Origin: Choanephora cucurbitarum
Taxonomy: Eukaryota; Mucoromycota; Mucoromycetes; Mucorales; Choanephoraceae
Reading direction: 5' to 3'
NCBI GenBank assembly: GCA_025331435.1
Contig: JAIWNI010000034.1
Span: forward strand, 186,001-250,000
Length of the DNA: 64,000 nucleotides
Position 1 is the first letter of the stretch; each line of letters opens with the position of its first letter. Below, piece after piece: positions 22,942-35,646 of this stretch. The position numbers and the translations under genes were made by a program. The notes beneath the pieces are model-generated. The model was not told the origin of the DNA and did no database searches. It saw only the letters and a program-made list of their open reading frames with translations.

Positions 22942-24621
22942 ATGTATAATAGCATGAATTATCCTATAAGTCAACCAGATATTTATGCCATTCTATCTAC
23001 GGATGATCCTGTGGATGTAGAAGGGTCTGAGCATATCGATGCTGATGCTCTTGTCATGAACATGTTTAATACTCCCTATAATACCCAACCTACATCACAG
23101 CCAGAATTTCGTTTTCCCAATACTTCACCTGCTATTCAAAGAGTGATGATGGAAGACCATCCTCTCTCACCATATACTCCACCTTTTACTTCTTCTGTTC
23201 AGTTAAGCCCATCAAGTAAGCTTACTGCTTTTTTTTAGAAAAAAAATAGCTTAATTTTAACTTTCTTTTTCTTTATAAAGCTACAACGCAACCCTATACC
23301 CTTTCAGATAGTTCTTTTCAGTTCCCAGAACCAAATTCGCTGTTGGCTCGACGTCACTCAGTAGCCGTCAGTGGAGGATTGACTGAACTCCGTAGACCAG
23401 CACCACCAGGGTTTCAACCTCAAGTACGTACCCCTTTAGTGAGACAACAACCACCTAGTTATACGCCTCGCAAAACACAGTTATCGACAGTAATGGAGTC
23501 ACATACTCCTCATATGGGACATCGTGCTTCAATGCCGAATATATTCTTACCCGAGCGTCATCATCGACCTAGAGTAGAATCTATGTCGGCCAAAACGACG
23601 CCTACTAACACACCACCTCCGGTGTCCATTCAGTTTAATGCAATGCCTTGGTCTACAGAATCATCTGAATCTGCAAACCTATCACAACAGCAGCAACAAC
23701 CTTTTGTCCGTAAACGATTCTATTCCCAACAGTTTGATTCAATCAACCCAATTCCATTTGACAATGCACCCACCCTATCTCAACAAAGCAGTAACCTCTG
23801 TCCATTCCCTATGTCTGGTATCACAAGCAGACGTGCAAGTGTGGCCACACCTCAAGATATCTCCACTTGGAATCATATGGTCGATCCTAGTAATCGTATC
23901 GTACCCCCTCCTCCTCCTCCTCCTCCATCTACATTGCCATCTTCGTCAAGAATGGAATCAGCTGTTGGACAGAAACGTGTCCGAGAAAAAGACAGTGATG
24001 ATAACGATGACAATGCGCCTCGAAAGGAACAAAAGATTCAACTAGAGATACTGGAAGAGTCATCAGCCGAAGATTACCCTGTGATCACTGATGCCGACCT
24101 AGATGCGGCCAAAAGAGATACCAATGCCATTCCTCGACGACAGAAGTTACGTTTTGAAGGTGATGAATATACGCCCAAGTGGGTACGTTATACAGGACAA
24201 CTGAAAGAAGGCTATTGTGATACTTGTCAGCCAGGAAAATGGCTTCAACTGAAGAACAGTGCATTTTGGTATCATAAACAATTCTTTCACGGCATTTCCT
24301 CTGTCTCTGGAAAACCCTTTCAACAACCTTTGGAACAGCAATCAGGTGAAAATGATGTGGTTGAAGGTCTTTGTCACCAGTGCCACCAATATGTACCTAT
24401 CTGTAACTCAAAGCGAAAGAACAGCGTACTTTGGTATCGACATGCTCATAAGGTAAGATAGTATTGACCATAGAATGGCTGTGATGTTAATCGCATATAT
24501 CTCATAGTGTCATATTTACGATAAGCCAAAGCCAAAGACGCTCAATAAACGAGCCTCTATTTCTCCTTCTAGTAACCTTAAATTCGAAAATAACAATGAC
24601 CAACCACAGAAAATATACTAA
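22942..24621 (+). CDS. Rua1-type transcription regulator (C-terminal DUF4451/Rua1_C domain)
   Basis: Exons 22942-23215, 23281-24452 and 24508-24621 give 519 residues. Most of the protein is disordered: Pro/Ser/Gln-rich, with a short Q stretch and a run of eight prolines near 23905-23930. The conserved C-terminal block begins KLRFEGDEYTPKWVRYTG and has two Cys/His units: EGYCDTCQPGKWLQLKNSAF with YHKQFFHGIS, then GLCHQCHQYVPI with LWYRHAHKC. This matches the Rua1 C-terminal domain found in fungal regulators (Rua1 of Ustilago controls a glycolipid cluster). It presumably binds zinc and DNA in the nucleus. Target genes are unknown; there is no adjacent secondary-metabolite cluster. Confidence 0.82.
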
Positions 24622-25214
24622 CTATTTCACTCAAAAAAAAAACTCTACCCCCCCCCTCCTTCATTTATAATAGCATCTACATGATATGTACATACAATAT
24701 TCTTCTTTTATTATTTTTGAAATAACTCTCATCTTATTGTGTAAATAAATCACTAACAAAAAGAGAACCAACTGCAATCTATTTTAAATAAGACTATCTA
24801 TAGCTATTGTTGTCAAGTTGACTTTGTCTCCTTTATTAAGGATGGACAATTGCCCGAAACAGATGGGGGTAGATTTAATTTCAGAATTACACAACACACA
24901 CATAATCTCTACTATTAAAAAAGGCAATTTAGCTATTCTAACCCATGATAAATGTACCCTTTTCATAAACTATTATCGAAAGGGAGGGGTATGTTTATAA
25001 GGATCTTTCCTTTTTTTTTAATACAATGACGTTTAAACAAGTTTTTCTTTATAGTCAAGATCAGCACAAATGATTATGTTAAACACCCCTATTGGTCTCC
25101 TTATTTCTACCTTTGAGCAATCTTTGGTAACAGTCTGTTTGCGTCTATTGAATGTGAACACTTAGTCTGTATTTGATCTGTTATGGCTACTTGGGCTTCT
25201 ATAGGTAGTATCTT
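24622..25214. other. Intergenic region
   Basis: AT-rich spacer after the Rua1-like gene. Two overlapping ORFs of 60 codons on opposite strands (24784-25000) have no protein-like features and look like chance. No gene called. Confidence 0.45.
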
Positions 25215-25820
25215 TCATGCTAAATATCCTTCTTTTAGTGTCTTAAGAACGCCACTTTCAGGACAAAGTACATAACGATCTGCTGAATTCCAATAGTTGA
25301 ATAGGTCAATTGAAGGAGAGAATAAGTAGTCATTGTGTCTTTTAGGAAAAGATCTTTTCTTTCCAAAGAAAGGATAACCAATCTGTTCTGATCTACCTTG
25401 ATTAGCAAAGAAGTGAATTTCTTCTTCTCTTCTTGATGTTGTCTTTGAAATCATATGATGATAAAGCTCTCTCGTTATTTCAAATGCAGTCTAACTTGTT
25501 AATAAGCATTATGTGTCATAGACAATAGAATTCTAGTTGGAAAATAAAACCGAAAGTATGGTATTTATCTGATCATTATTACTCGTGTATTGTAGTTATT
25601 TTTAGTAATGTATCATTCAGAAAAGAACTGAAAATCGCTCAAATTTACTTCTTTCCCTCTCCTCCTTAAGTCACAACAGTCAACGAAGATACATACCAGA
25701 AATGTATTGTTTTGAATGCTATTTAAAGCGTCAAGTAGATAGGTGATACAGATACATTTAGGTTTAAGCTTATAGGTTGTCACTATCAAAGCTGTCAATG
25801 ATTGTTTCCTTTTTGAAGTT
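25215..25820 (-). CDS. Possible two-exon hypothetical gene
   Basis: The stronger exon runs from a TTAG acceptor at about 25494 to a stop at 25215 and reads TAFEITRELYHHMISK, then TSRREEEIHFFANQGRS, GYPFFGKKRSFPKRHND, SIDLFNYWNSADRYV and LKTLKEGYLA. Composition and codon flow look coding. A candidate upstream exon (25697-25798) ends ALNSIQNNTFL at a GTATGT donor in the right phase. No in-frame ATG is found in that exon; a TATAAATA sequence lies at about 25850 on this strand. The start is therefore unresolved, and it may be a gene fragment. No domain recognised. Confidence 0.33.
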
Positions 25821-28063
25821 AATTAAGCAATCTATTTTTATCCAGTCTATTTATAAGAACAAGGTTGACAATAGGCTATAGCAAATAGAATACTTTAAAA
25901 GATCAATATGGGCCACTTCCCCTCTTCAAATGTCTTCAAATGGCTTCTACCGACTTGGAAAAGGAGGGGTGAAAAATAGCAAGCATGAGTCGCGTTTGCA
26001 CCATTCAATCTGGATCGAATAAATAAAGCAAGATTGCGACAAGTCAACATTCATGCGTTTGTTGAACTTTAAAGTGACATGCATAGCCTTTTGTGAAAGG
26101 TCTTCATGTCATCCATTGTCAATATTTCATTCTCAGCAAAACTACTAAAGTCTTTGGTACTACTTTTAATGGAAGAAGCAGTATGATCTCTTCATTTTTA
26201 TAGGGAAATATAAGAGTTTTCATTAATCTTTTTTTTTCTGAAATATTCTAATCGTCTAAATAGACAGTTCTTTAGAGAAGTCATGCTTAGTCAACAGTAT
26301 TGTCTTCTTTAAGTGACGGACATAAGACAATGAGACTGATTCATTGTCTATCATTGCTAGCATCTACAAGGTGATAATGAACGAAACTGACTTGACGGTT
26401 CATCTCTAGCTATTTGCGATACTATCTATTAGAGGTAATCAAGACAGTTTGTAAATATAAAAAGACATATTTTAACAGAGGGGAAGACTGATTTCATTTT
26501 CTCCCGTGGTTTTCTACCAAGGGAATGAATCGAGAAGAGCAAGAGGTCATGATATAGGCTATGTGGCAATGTGCTTATAGCAACATTCTCTTTAGATCCC
26601 TCCCTTTTTTTTTTACTCCATATTAGCTTTTGATAATGAAACACTCTCTCAAGCTTTATAATTAAAATATGCAAGATTGTATCATCTGCTATTGTCTCTG
26701 GTTTTTATTAACCATAAAGGATATGTGAGGGAGAAATAAAGCGAATAAGATTGAAAGAAGAAAATGAGGTGCATTCTGATTATAGCTTAGTGTATTTGGA
26801 TAAATCAGATGAGAGATAGGCTGATCATTGTTTGCTTGCTGTGGTCCAAACAAAGTTTATATGTTTCGCACATTGAGATGTTGATAAGGCATAGCTCATT
26901 GGTTTGTTCATATATGATGGATCTCATTATCAGTACATTTAGTATCAGAATTCACTTTACAAAAAAGACAAGTAAATCTTTAATTGTCATCACTGCTCTA
27001 TATAACATGCTTGAACAAGCGTCAAAAAATGACTCATTAGAACAAAAACCTCTATTGCTGTTTGTACCTAGAATTGGTTGAACAAGAATGCTATCAGGAA
27101 TCACTAGGAGCATAACACTTTTGTGGGAAAAAAAGGATCAAGAAATGCCCGAAAACCAGATCAATAGAGCAGGAGATACTTAATGTGTATTGTTAGGCAA
27201 CTTTGACCGATCTCTTGGATTTAAGGTCTTTCAAATGACAGTACCTGGGTTTACAACAAAGTAACAAAAAGTAAATAGAGAGAGATGATAGTCAAACCTG
27301 TCAAATAGTTTTCTCTTTTGTAGTCATTTAAACACATTTAGATCAACCATTGTCTTTATACTAAAAAAAATCAGAAAGGTTGATTTTGAGCATCGTAGCA
27401 TTATAACTCTTTTCAGGGGACAGAATAGGCACATTTCCTTTTATTGAACTAGTGACAGCATAAAAAAGCATACTGAATCAAGGCAGTAAAACATCATACT
27501 GATTTAAGCTGAAAAGCTTATAGCTTGAGAGAGAAACAAATAGTACTATCCCAACTATACTCCACAACAGTCTATGTCTAAAACCGTTTGGAGACAAGTC
27601 GGAGTCCATTAGGATTATTTACTGTCAGTTAACAAAGGCGAATCAAGAAAGATAACCAAAAGAAAAAAATCCCTCATAATAAAGAAGCTCTATCTATCAG
27701 TTACTTGAGAGAAATGAAGCAGTCATATAGAGAATTGAGTGATTCTCTGTCTATTTTGAAGACAGGTAAAGAGAGAAAAGGATGCTATTTGAATAATAAA
27801 AGAAGTGATTATATATAATTTCTTAAAGTACAAAAAAGGGAACTAAAAGCGTGTCTCTTGAAGCATTTACCACATTTTCTGACTCGTCTTTGTCAACTAC
27901 AGCGTTTGACACTGTATTCACAGTAATAGGGCACTGGTTACACAAGCAGTTAATTGAAGCAAGGTGTAGCCTTCATGTCCCTTAATTTTTTTTTGTGTTT
28001 TAGCGCTCCTCTCTATTTTATTTCTCTCTTTTCTTTCTTTCTTACTATTTTTTTTTTCTTTAA
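25821..28063. other. Gene-poor region of 2.2 kb
   Basis: No convincing coding signal on either strand; ORFs at 26429-26674 (minus) and 26809-27081 (plus) have biased hydrophobic composition and no splice context. The last 100 bp are T-rich and probably the SPA2 promoter. Confidence 0.45.
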
Positions 28064-30639
28064 ATGTCGTATCAACAGAGTTCACCTTTACGATCTGTGT
28101 CCTCAGAGGAATGGGCAAAATTCAAAACACAATCAACCTCGTCTGCAGCCTATTCAGTGTCTTCTTCCTCAAGTAGACAGACTACTGTATCTATACAAGA
28201 ATCGTATGCTAAACAATACTATGTGGACCTTAAACGATACCTTCATGATATGCTAGCTGCAGGTTTGAACTGTTTATGCTACAAAAGAAGACAGGACACT
28301 GACTATGTTTGACCATTAGAGCTAGCAGAAGGTGTACCACCTCAACGAACAACTGCAAGACAGAAATTATCCAGACTCAACAACTTACAGTTTCATGAAC
28401 TAGCAACTGATGTTTACGATGAAATGATGCGAAGACAGTCTGATAACAGTAAAACTTTGTGTAGCTGCAGTTGAAGTTGGCTTTCAAACACTGATAGTTT
28501 TCTTATAATAGAATCATATTTACCAAGAAAAGATGAATATCATTCGAGAAGGAATCAGGCAAGAGAGAAACTATCGACATTGCCATTATATCGATTCCAA
28601 GATTTAGCTAGTGACGTTTATCATGAATTGAGACGAAGATACCCACAAATCATGAATATGGAAGAGGAGGTAGCTCGCTCTATATATATGTATAAAGAGT
28701 CAGGACTGAAACAGATGATTAGGATGTACCACCTATGCCAACTAAATCTCTAGAGCCACAGGCACATCCCAGTCAATCTACCAATATTGTGCCTGTCAAG
28801 GGTATGATCAGTGTCGAGAATGTCAGTTTTGATGATGATGAGGGACGACCTACTACTGAGCCAGAAAATTTACAATCCTTAGACAGTTTAATGGCAGATT
28901 TAGGAAATATGGTACAGACACCTAATGATCATTCAGAGGTATATAGATATATGCACATAAGCTGAGGAAGAATAGAGTTAAAGGGCAAATCGTAATCCTT
29001 CTTTTCTTTATGCATGTAGTCCCGTTCATCCAATATAGAGACGATGCGCCACAATTATGAACTCAAGATTTCATCAATGGCTAAGCGAATAAAAATGCTT
29101 GAACTATCACTCAATAATGTAAGTCAAATACCAGACAAGAAGACAGGGCAGTTGATTTAGTTTTGGGTAGGAACAAAGTCATGGATCAGATTCAAGTCCT
29201 TCTGTAAGTCTTCCAAATGGATGTTATATGAAAAAAAAGGTTGTCATTGATTTTAAAGCAAGACACAAACAAACTTAGATGAGATTAAGGCAAATGCAAC
29301 AAGAATACGATCAATTGGATAAACGATATAATCAGTTAAGTCAGGACCATCAAGAGCAGCAAATGGTAAACGACACAGTCCTCCTGTATTCTTTCCATTG
29401 TCTCTGAAAGATCTAAATAGGCAGTTCGTGAAGTCAAGAATGAAATGAAACAGTTGATTGAGGAAATCAAAAGTCTATCTAGCAAGAATGAAGCCTTAAG
29501 AGTTGAGAAGGAAAAGGCAGATGCACAAATCAAGACCATGACAGATGAGGTTAATATGAAACTTGGTTCAGTAACCACTTTGTACTGATCTGTTTTAAAC
29601 TAGATGAAAGCATGGAAAAGAAAATACGAAACTGTCAGTATGGAACTAAGAAGCTTCAAAGTGAAGTCGATCAGTCTAGAGAATGCTAATGTACCAAATG
29701 AGCTCTTGTTGAAGCCAAGCTTAAAGGGAGCTATTGCTCATCAGTACATCATTGACTTCCAAACAGCCATTGATGAACTGATGAAGACGTCAAGGTATGT
29801 TATATTCAAAGAGAAGAAGATGAGTGTATTGATATATTTCTCGAATAGATCAAGCAAACCTACTGATGTATTGATGTCTATGCGAGTGATTGTCATGGCA
29901 TGTAAAGCCATCACTACTGAGGTAGAGAATCATGAGACAAAGGTCGAATTACCACCAGAGACTCGAGATCAGCTGTATGACATCAAAAAGAGATTCTCAG
30001 ATGAATTGACTAGCTTGCTAGCTGCTTCAAAGAGCTATGCGAGTGGTATGGGGATTACACCTGTTAGCTTGATTGATGCATCTGCTAGCAATCTTACCAA
30101 TACCATTGTGGATCTTGTCAGATTGCTTGGTATGAAGCCTATTGAATCATTTCAATCAGAACCATCACACCAACCCTCCTCTCAACATAACAACATTATG
30201 AAGCCCAAAGAGCTTTCAGTAAGTAGAAATATTGAAAACTATTTATACTATAGTTAACTTGTTACTTTTTTGCTATCAGCAATTTCTCAAGACAGAGACA
30301 GATCATATCGTTTCCTCGGTGCAAAGCCTATTAAGTGCTCTTCGATCGAGCGATGATAGTCTGTACAACATTATAACGTCTATTATTGATATTGTATCAA
30401 ACATTGTTCATACCTCAAGAATTACATTTTCTAATGGTGAAGGCATTCGATACCAAAATCAAGGTCATGCAATTCTGAGTGATTTGGATAACTGCAACAA
30501 CAAGATCGTCCATATTAGAGATACTTCATTCGCCCATTCACCTCAAAATGCTAATGCTATTGCTAAACGAAATTTAGCACAAGAGTCTTATGAGATAGCC
30601 AAGTATACAAAAGAACTGATTCGCATGCTGGATATGTAA
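28064..30639 (+). CDS. SPA2: Spa2-like polarisome scaffold
   Basis: Eleven exons in phase: 28064-28262, 28320-28448, 28512-28669, 28723-28938, 29020-29118, 29171-29203, 29279-29365, 29421-29549, 29604-29794, 29849-30218, 30280-30639 (656 residues). Two Spa2-homology (GIT_SHD) repeats lie at residues 70-160: ARQKLSRLNNLQFHELATDV and AREKLSTLPLYRFQDLASDV, each followed by YDEMMRR or YHELRRR. A coiled coil spans the small middle exons (AVREVKNEMKQLIEEI). The C-terminal helical domain (SSKPTDVLMSMRVIVMACK, TETDHIVSSVQSLLSALR) matches the Spa2/GIT1 C-terminal region. Spa2 holds formin, MAPK-pathway kinases and Rab-GAPs at growing tips. Exon 8 uses a GTTAAT donor. Shorter than yeast Spa2 (about 1460), closer to basal fungal forms. 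Confidence 0.9.
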
Positions 30640-31802
30640 AATCTTTAGGTTCAGATTGTATCTTGTGTATATACTTTGCTTTTTATTCTTAAAAACAAGC
30701 AGGAGGAACAATAAAACCCTTTCGCCATATTGACTGTCTACTATGTATGTCTCTCTTTGTACAGTATGATGCATCTGGAATGGCTTCACATCCTTTGTTA
30801 GAATTTAGAACAGAGATAGATTATTCATCGTCTAGGAGACAGCTTGAAGGCATTGAAGTACAAAATGACTGTAAACATGAGCCAGAGATACTAAGCATAC
30901 AGAATAACTTGAAAAAGAGAATGCAGCACACTATCCCACATCACTTTGATATAAAAGAAATGATGCATATCTACCTTATATGTGTTTTTTGTTGTTCAGT
31001 CCTAAGAAAGTGAATGACCTGATTTACTTGGTACGTCTGAAAGAAACCATTGCAGTCTCAACTGAAGCAGCATTGAGTAAAGAAGCAAGTAAATATATAA
31101 GAAAATTCATAGGCTAGTTAGACTGCTGTTCAGACCATGTGTTATATTAATGAGGTTTGTATATGCGACAAACAGAAGAGAAAGCAAAGTTCTGTTATAC
31201 AATCCATCGATTCTGTTGATAGATAGAGCAACTGTTGGTGTGACTTATGCTTCAGTCTCTAATTAGTACCTGTTTCTCAAAAGACACACTATAGCTATAC
31301 AGCCCATTCCAACACTTTTTTCTTCTTAGTCTAAAAGACAGTTTCTATTTAACTTTTTTTCTATATCAGATTTTCGGCTAGACTCATCAATTTCAATCCA
31401 GTTTTACGCTCAGGATTTAAATCCAAAAAAGAGAGACAACATTTTGCAGATCAGATTCCATGCAGCTCATTTAAGCTTGCTGAGAAATCAATGCGTGTGA
31501 CCTTATTTCGATCAAGCCAAATAAAATAAAAAAAAATCATGCCACAATTCTAATAAGAGTGATGGCCAAACAATAAGCGATTTTGCTGTGTCGTCTCGAT
31601 TGTTTCAGGCTGAAATAGCTTAGTCAAGTTGGCTAATAACTTGGAAAAGGTGGGTGATATTAACATATGATTTTTTTTCTTTTACAAAAAGAGACACCTT
31701 TCTCACCTTATGTCCCACCAGCTTTTGTTTATGTGTTTTTATTGAAGCTATCTCTCCTGTATTTTTTTTTTATTTTACTCCATTTCCTTTCCTTGTTCAT
31801 AG
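30640..31802. other. Intergenic region with one possible coding patch
   Basis: On plus, 30747-31013 is an ORF starting MSLFVQYDASGMASHP and including SSRRQLEGIEVQND; after a shift, 31005-31130 reads KKVNDLIYLVRLKETIA and STEAALSKEASKY. The two together look protein-like but need a frame change or an unclear intron at 30985-31003. It could be a decayed gene or an extra terminal segment of the upstream locus. The remaining sequence to 31802 has poly-T tracts and no gene. Confidence 0.3.
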
Positions 31803-32822
<1,020 letters not shown>

Positions 32823-32826
<4 letters not shown>

Positions 32827-34055
32827 TAAATAGAGTTGGGTCTAAACTTAGTTGCCAGATTGACCGTACAGGGCCCATAGTCATTTAGATCCACTTGAAT
32901 CTCTGTCCAAGCAGGCCAGATACCCACCACTTGTTCTTCATGAATGAACCGATCCATAGCGATATTGAGATAGACAGCTGAAAAGGCAAACAGGAACTTT
33001 TCTTCCTGACTGTCCTGTTGATAATCCGGTAAGCGTACAATAGGCTGAGAGGTGAAGTCTGTGATGATATCTTGACTGCTCTCATCCACTAATGTTGCCT
33101 TTGACCTAAGAAGCTCTACTTCTTCTTCCTTTAATAATACACACCATGAGAATACTAAACCACCTTCTGACCATGTCTCTAACATCCTAAATAAAAATAT
33201 TTCTGTATCCTGTTGACAATACAGTTCTACTAGGTTTCCATAATGTGTCACTTTGTTTTTGAAGTTTGAATCATAAGCCTTATCCATTTTGAATAAAAAG
33301 AATTTACTTACACTGTTGATTAAGGCTCGCCTCCCATTGCCGATGTGCCTTTCTCTCTCTATTAGCTGACTCTAAAGCCAAATCGGCCAATCCACCTTTT
33401 TCTAAATCTACTAACTTTCTCTTGTTTCGTTTGTCTGGAAAAGGCGAAGGTATTTTGTGAGCCAGAGGATCAAATTCAACAGGATTACTTAATATTGGTG
33501 GAGGTTGTGGTGATAAAACAGAAGGCTCTTCAACTGGAGGAGGCACGAAATCAGTTGAGAAATCAGATACAATACTATCAGCATCACTAGTTTTCTTTTC
33601 TAAAGTGTTGGGCAAGCCTTCTTGAATAGAAGAAAAATCAGAGATGATGGTATCACGTTGCGTATTAGGAAATTCAATAGAAGGTACAGAACTAATACTG
33701 CCTTGTCTATCACGAGGCTTATCTTGAGGCAAATCAAACAGAAAAGGTGCTGCCAAATCAGTGTCCTCTTCGTATTCCTCATTCGATGAAGGTGCCCATT
33801 GACTTTCTATCAAAGGTGGATTAAACGAGGGAAGATCAAATTCGTCTTGTGTTGCTGCACTTGCTTGGCTGAATGAACCAATCGGATCTTTATCAAGCAC
33901 ACTTTCTTGATCTAGTTGACGCGATGATTTGGTTAAAGTAGGATCAGGACTGAAGTCTGAATCTACACAAGCTCTTTTCTATATAAAACGTGAATGCCAC
34001 GAAACAATCACAGATCCACTCTTTTTTTTTTTACTCTGCTTTGAGAATCAGACAT
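32823..34055 (-). CDS. Hypothetical protein, disordered N-terminus with conserved-looking C-terminus
   Basis: Exons 34035-34055, 33312-33978 and 32823-33250 give 371 residues. Exon 1 is only seven codons (MSDSQSR). Residues 20-200 are acidic, Ser/Pro-rich and likely disordered, with a basic patch [15 protein letters not shown] followed by a helical segment [17 protein letters not shown]. The C-terminal 140 residues ([67 protein letters not shown]) look globular. I do not recognise a family. The 33250 acceptor was chosen because it is the only AG giving an in-frame join after the GTAAGT donor at 33311; otherwise two ORFs would sit only 16 nt apart. Confidence 0.75.
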
Positions 34056-34356
34056 AGTCTTTTTGAAAGGCTATTAACATAAAACAAACAAAGAGAATGT
34101 TTACTTAGATCGAGCAAGGGGGGAAGGCTAAACCTGTAGCTTGCCTGCATCTTTATACAACTACGTAGAAAAAGAAAGTAAAAGAGAGAAGTTATGCAGG
34201 TAATTTAAAGCTCAGCCGTAACCATAGTAACAAAAAGTCGAAATGCACTCATGTGATTTTTTTAATCAATTTTTATTTATTTTATTAATGTGAGTACTTT
34301 GTGTGAATTGGATGAGAAAAGTGAATATGTACAATAGTTGAATGAATGGACATAGA

Positions 34357-34902
34357 CTATAGGCCCATTTCTCTTAGTTCTTTGATCATTGAAGCTGTTT
34401 CTTCTTCTGTCAAATGTTGCTTGAAAGCATGAGTGAGTTCCGTTGCCTTGGCTATATTTCTGATTCGCTGATTAGCTGCCTTGTACTGCCAATTCGATTT
34501 GTTAGACTCATTAACTAATTGTGCAGAACATGACCTCCGATGTCTGCTTTTGCCGATAGATTTCTTTTCTGTCTTTAGTGTCTTTCGCAGTAGTTTATCT
34601 AAGGCTTCTGCGTGCTCTAATGGGCTCATTTTGCTTTCCCTTTTTCTAGTGGGTGCCACTAGACAACTTTCGAGACTAGGAGAGAATAGCATGTCTAGCA
34701 TAGGCTGTTGTTGAGGCGAAGGTGGAGGTGCTTGTAATATGTCATTATTGTCAGAAGCCATTGAAAGTCTTCGACTGGAAGGTATCATGCTTGTGCTAGC
34801 AGAAGGAAATAACTCGTCCATCACAAATGAAGAATAATCTTCTGTCTTATTGATAAAAATAAGATCATCATTCAAATCGTTATCCATCACTAAAGCGCTC
34901 AT
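34357..34902 (-). CDS. Hypothetical protein, 181 residues, single exon
   Basis: An intronless ORF from ATG at 34902 to 34357. The N-terminus is acidic (MSALVMDNDLNDDLIF), then comes SSRRLSMAS, a textbook basophilic-kinase (PKA-type) site, a short PPPSPQQQP stretch, a basic middle (KTEKKSIGKSRHRRSCSA) and a helical end LTEEETASMIKELREMGL. Could be a small nuclear regulator or kinase-responsive adaptor, but no domain is recognised. T-rich and CT-rich DNA precedes the start, as at other genes here. Same strand as its upstream and downstream neighbours. Confidence 0.7.
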   Translation of the reverse strand: MSALVMDNDLNDDLIFINKTEDYSSFVMDELFPSASTSMIPSSRRLSMASDNNDILQAPPPSPQQQPMLDMLFSPSLESCLVAPTRKRESKMSPLEHAEALDKLLRKTLKTEKKSIGKSRHRRSCSAQLVNESNKSNWQYKAANQRIRNIAKATELTHAFKQHLTEEETASMIKELREMGL

Positions 34903-35280
34903 TATAAAACAAAGTTTTTTTTTCTAACAAAAGAAAAGAAAAAGAAAGAGAGATAGAGAAAAAAGGAAAGAATAAATGGTTCCACCGTCACTAGAATTGG
35001 CTGCCACAAAAGGAAGTAGCAGTCCTGTCATTAGCTTGTGCTGTTTCACCTTATGAAGAATTAAGAATATACTAGCATATAATTTGGGAAGACATATTGA
35101 GAAAACTTTTTCAAAGAGTTGAATGTGCTTTTATCTATTAAGGACAGTTAGGATTCGGTTTCAATTCCAAGACAACAAATAAGCTAGCTATTGAGTACAC
35201 TACAGGATATAGTTGAGATGAAGATGCAGCTTTTTATTGAGTAATTGAATGCATGTGTAAAGAACAAAGTCTTTTTTCAA
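34903..35280. other. Short intergenic region
   Basis: Promoter side of the 181-residue gene; poly-T/CT near 34915-34980. No gene seen. Confidence 0.4.
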
Positions 35281-35368
35281 TGATGAGTATGAGTATGAGT
35301 ATGAATGCGAATGAGTATCAGTATGAATATGAATGAGTATCAATATGAATATGAATGAATATCAATGA
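35281..35368. repeat. Degenerate hexanucleotide tandem repeat (GAGTAT/GAATAT type)
   Basis: Roughly 14 imperfect units of the kind ATGAGT/ATGAAT in tandem. It lies within 70-150 bp downstream of the secreted-peptide stop codon (minus strand), thus probably in its 3' untranslated region or terminator zone. Confidence 0.8.
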
Positions 35369-35435
35369 GATCTTGAGTTGAGAGGCGTAAGGCGATGAAA
35401 ATGCAAGCTTGAGTACGATTTGAATTTGATTAGTT

Positions 35436-35582
35436 TTAATCCGCATAAATGCAGTGATCGTAAGACCAATCATAACCATCTTCACAATAACCATCACCAT
35501 CATTTTCGTTTTCCTTGCGTCCTGGGGCAGCTACGGCAAGACCAATGAGAAAGAATAGAGTAAAAAGAGTCAAACCACGCAT
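35436..35582 (-). CDS. Small secreted peptide precursor, 48 residues
   Basis: A compact ORF from ATG at 35582 to TAA at 35436. The first 18-19 residues form a classical signal peptide (MRGLTLFTLFFLIGLAVA followed by AP), with a hydrophobic core and small residues at -3/-1. The predicted mature part is about 29 residues: acidic, with GRKE near its N-terminus, two cysteines ten residues apart, and many Tyr/Asp (CEDGYDW, YDHCIYAD). A TATATAAAG box lies 56 bp upstream. No intron is needed. The size is below usual gene-calling cutoffs. It could be an effector-like, signalling or antimicrobial peptide; I recognise no family. Coding support comes from the signal peptide, promoter and single clean frame. 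Confidence 0.62.
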   Translation of the reverse strand: MRGLTLFTLFFLIGLAVAAPGRKENENDGDGYCEDGYDWSYDHCIYAD

Positions 35583-35637
35583 AATTGATAGTGTTGAAGA
35601 TACAAAAAAAAGAGAGAAAGTTTGCTTGAAGATCTGC

Positions 35638-35646
35638 CTTTATATA
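35638..35646 (-). promoter_or_regulatory. TATA box of the secreted-peptide gene
   Basis: TATATAAAG on the minus strand, 56 bp upstream of the ATG at 35582, followed by a pyrimidine-rich leader. Position fits a TATA box with a short 5' untranslated region. Confidence 0.6.

Noticed and set aside
26809..27081. Plus-strand ORF of 90 codons in the gene-poor region
   Set aside because: Hydrophobic AT-rich composition without domain, splice sites or partner exons.
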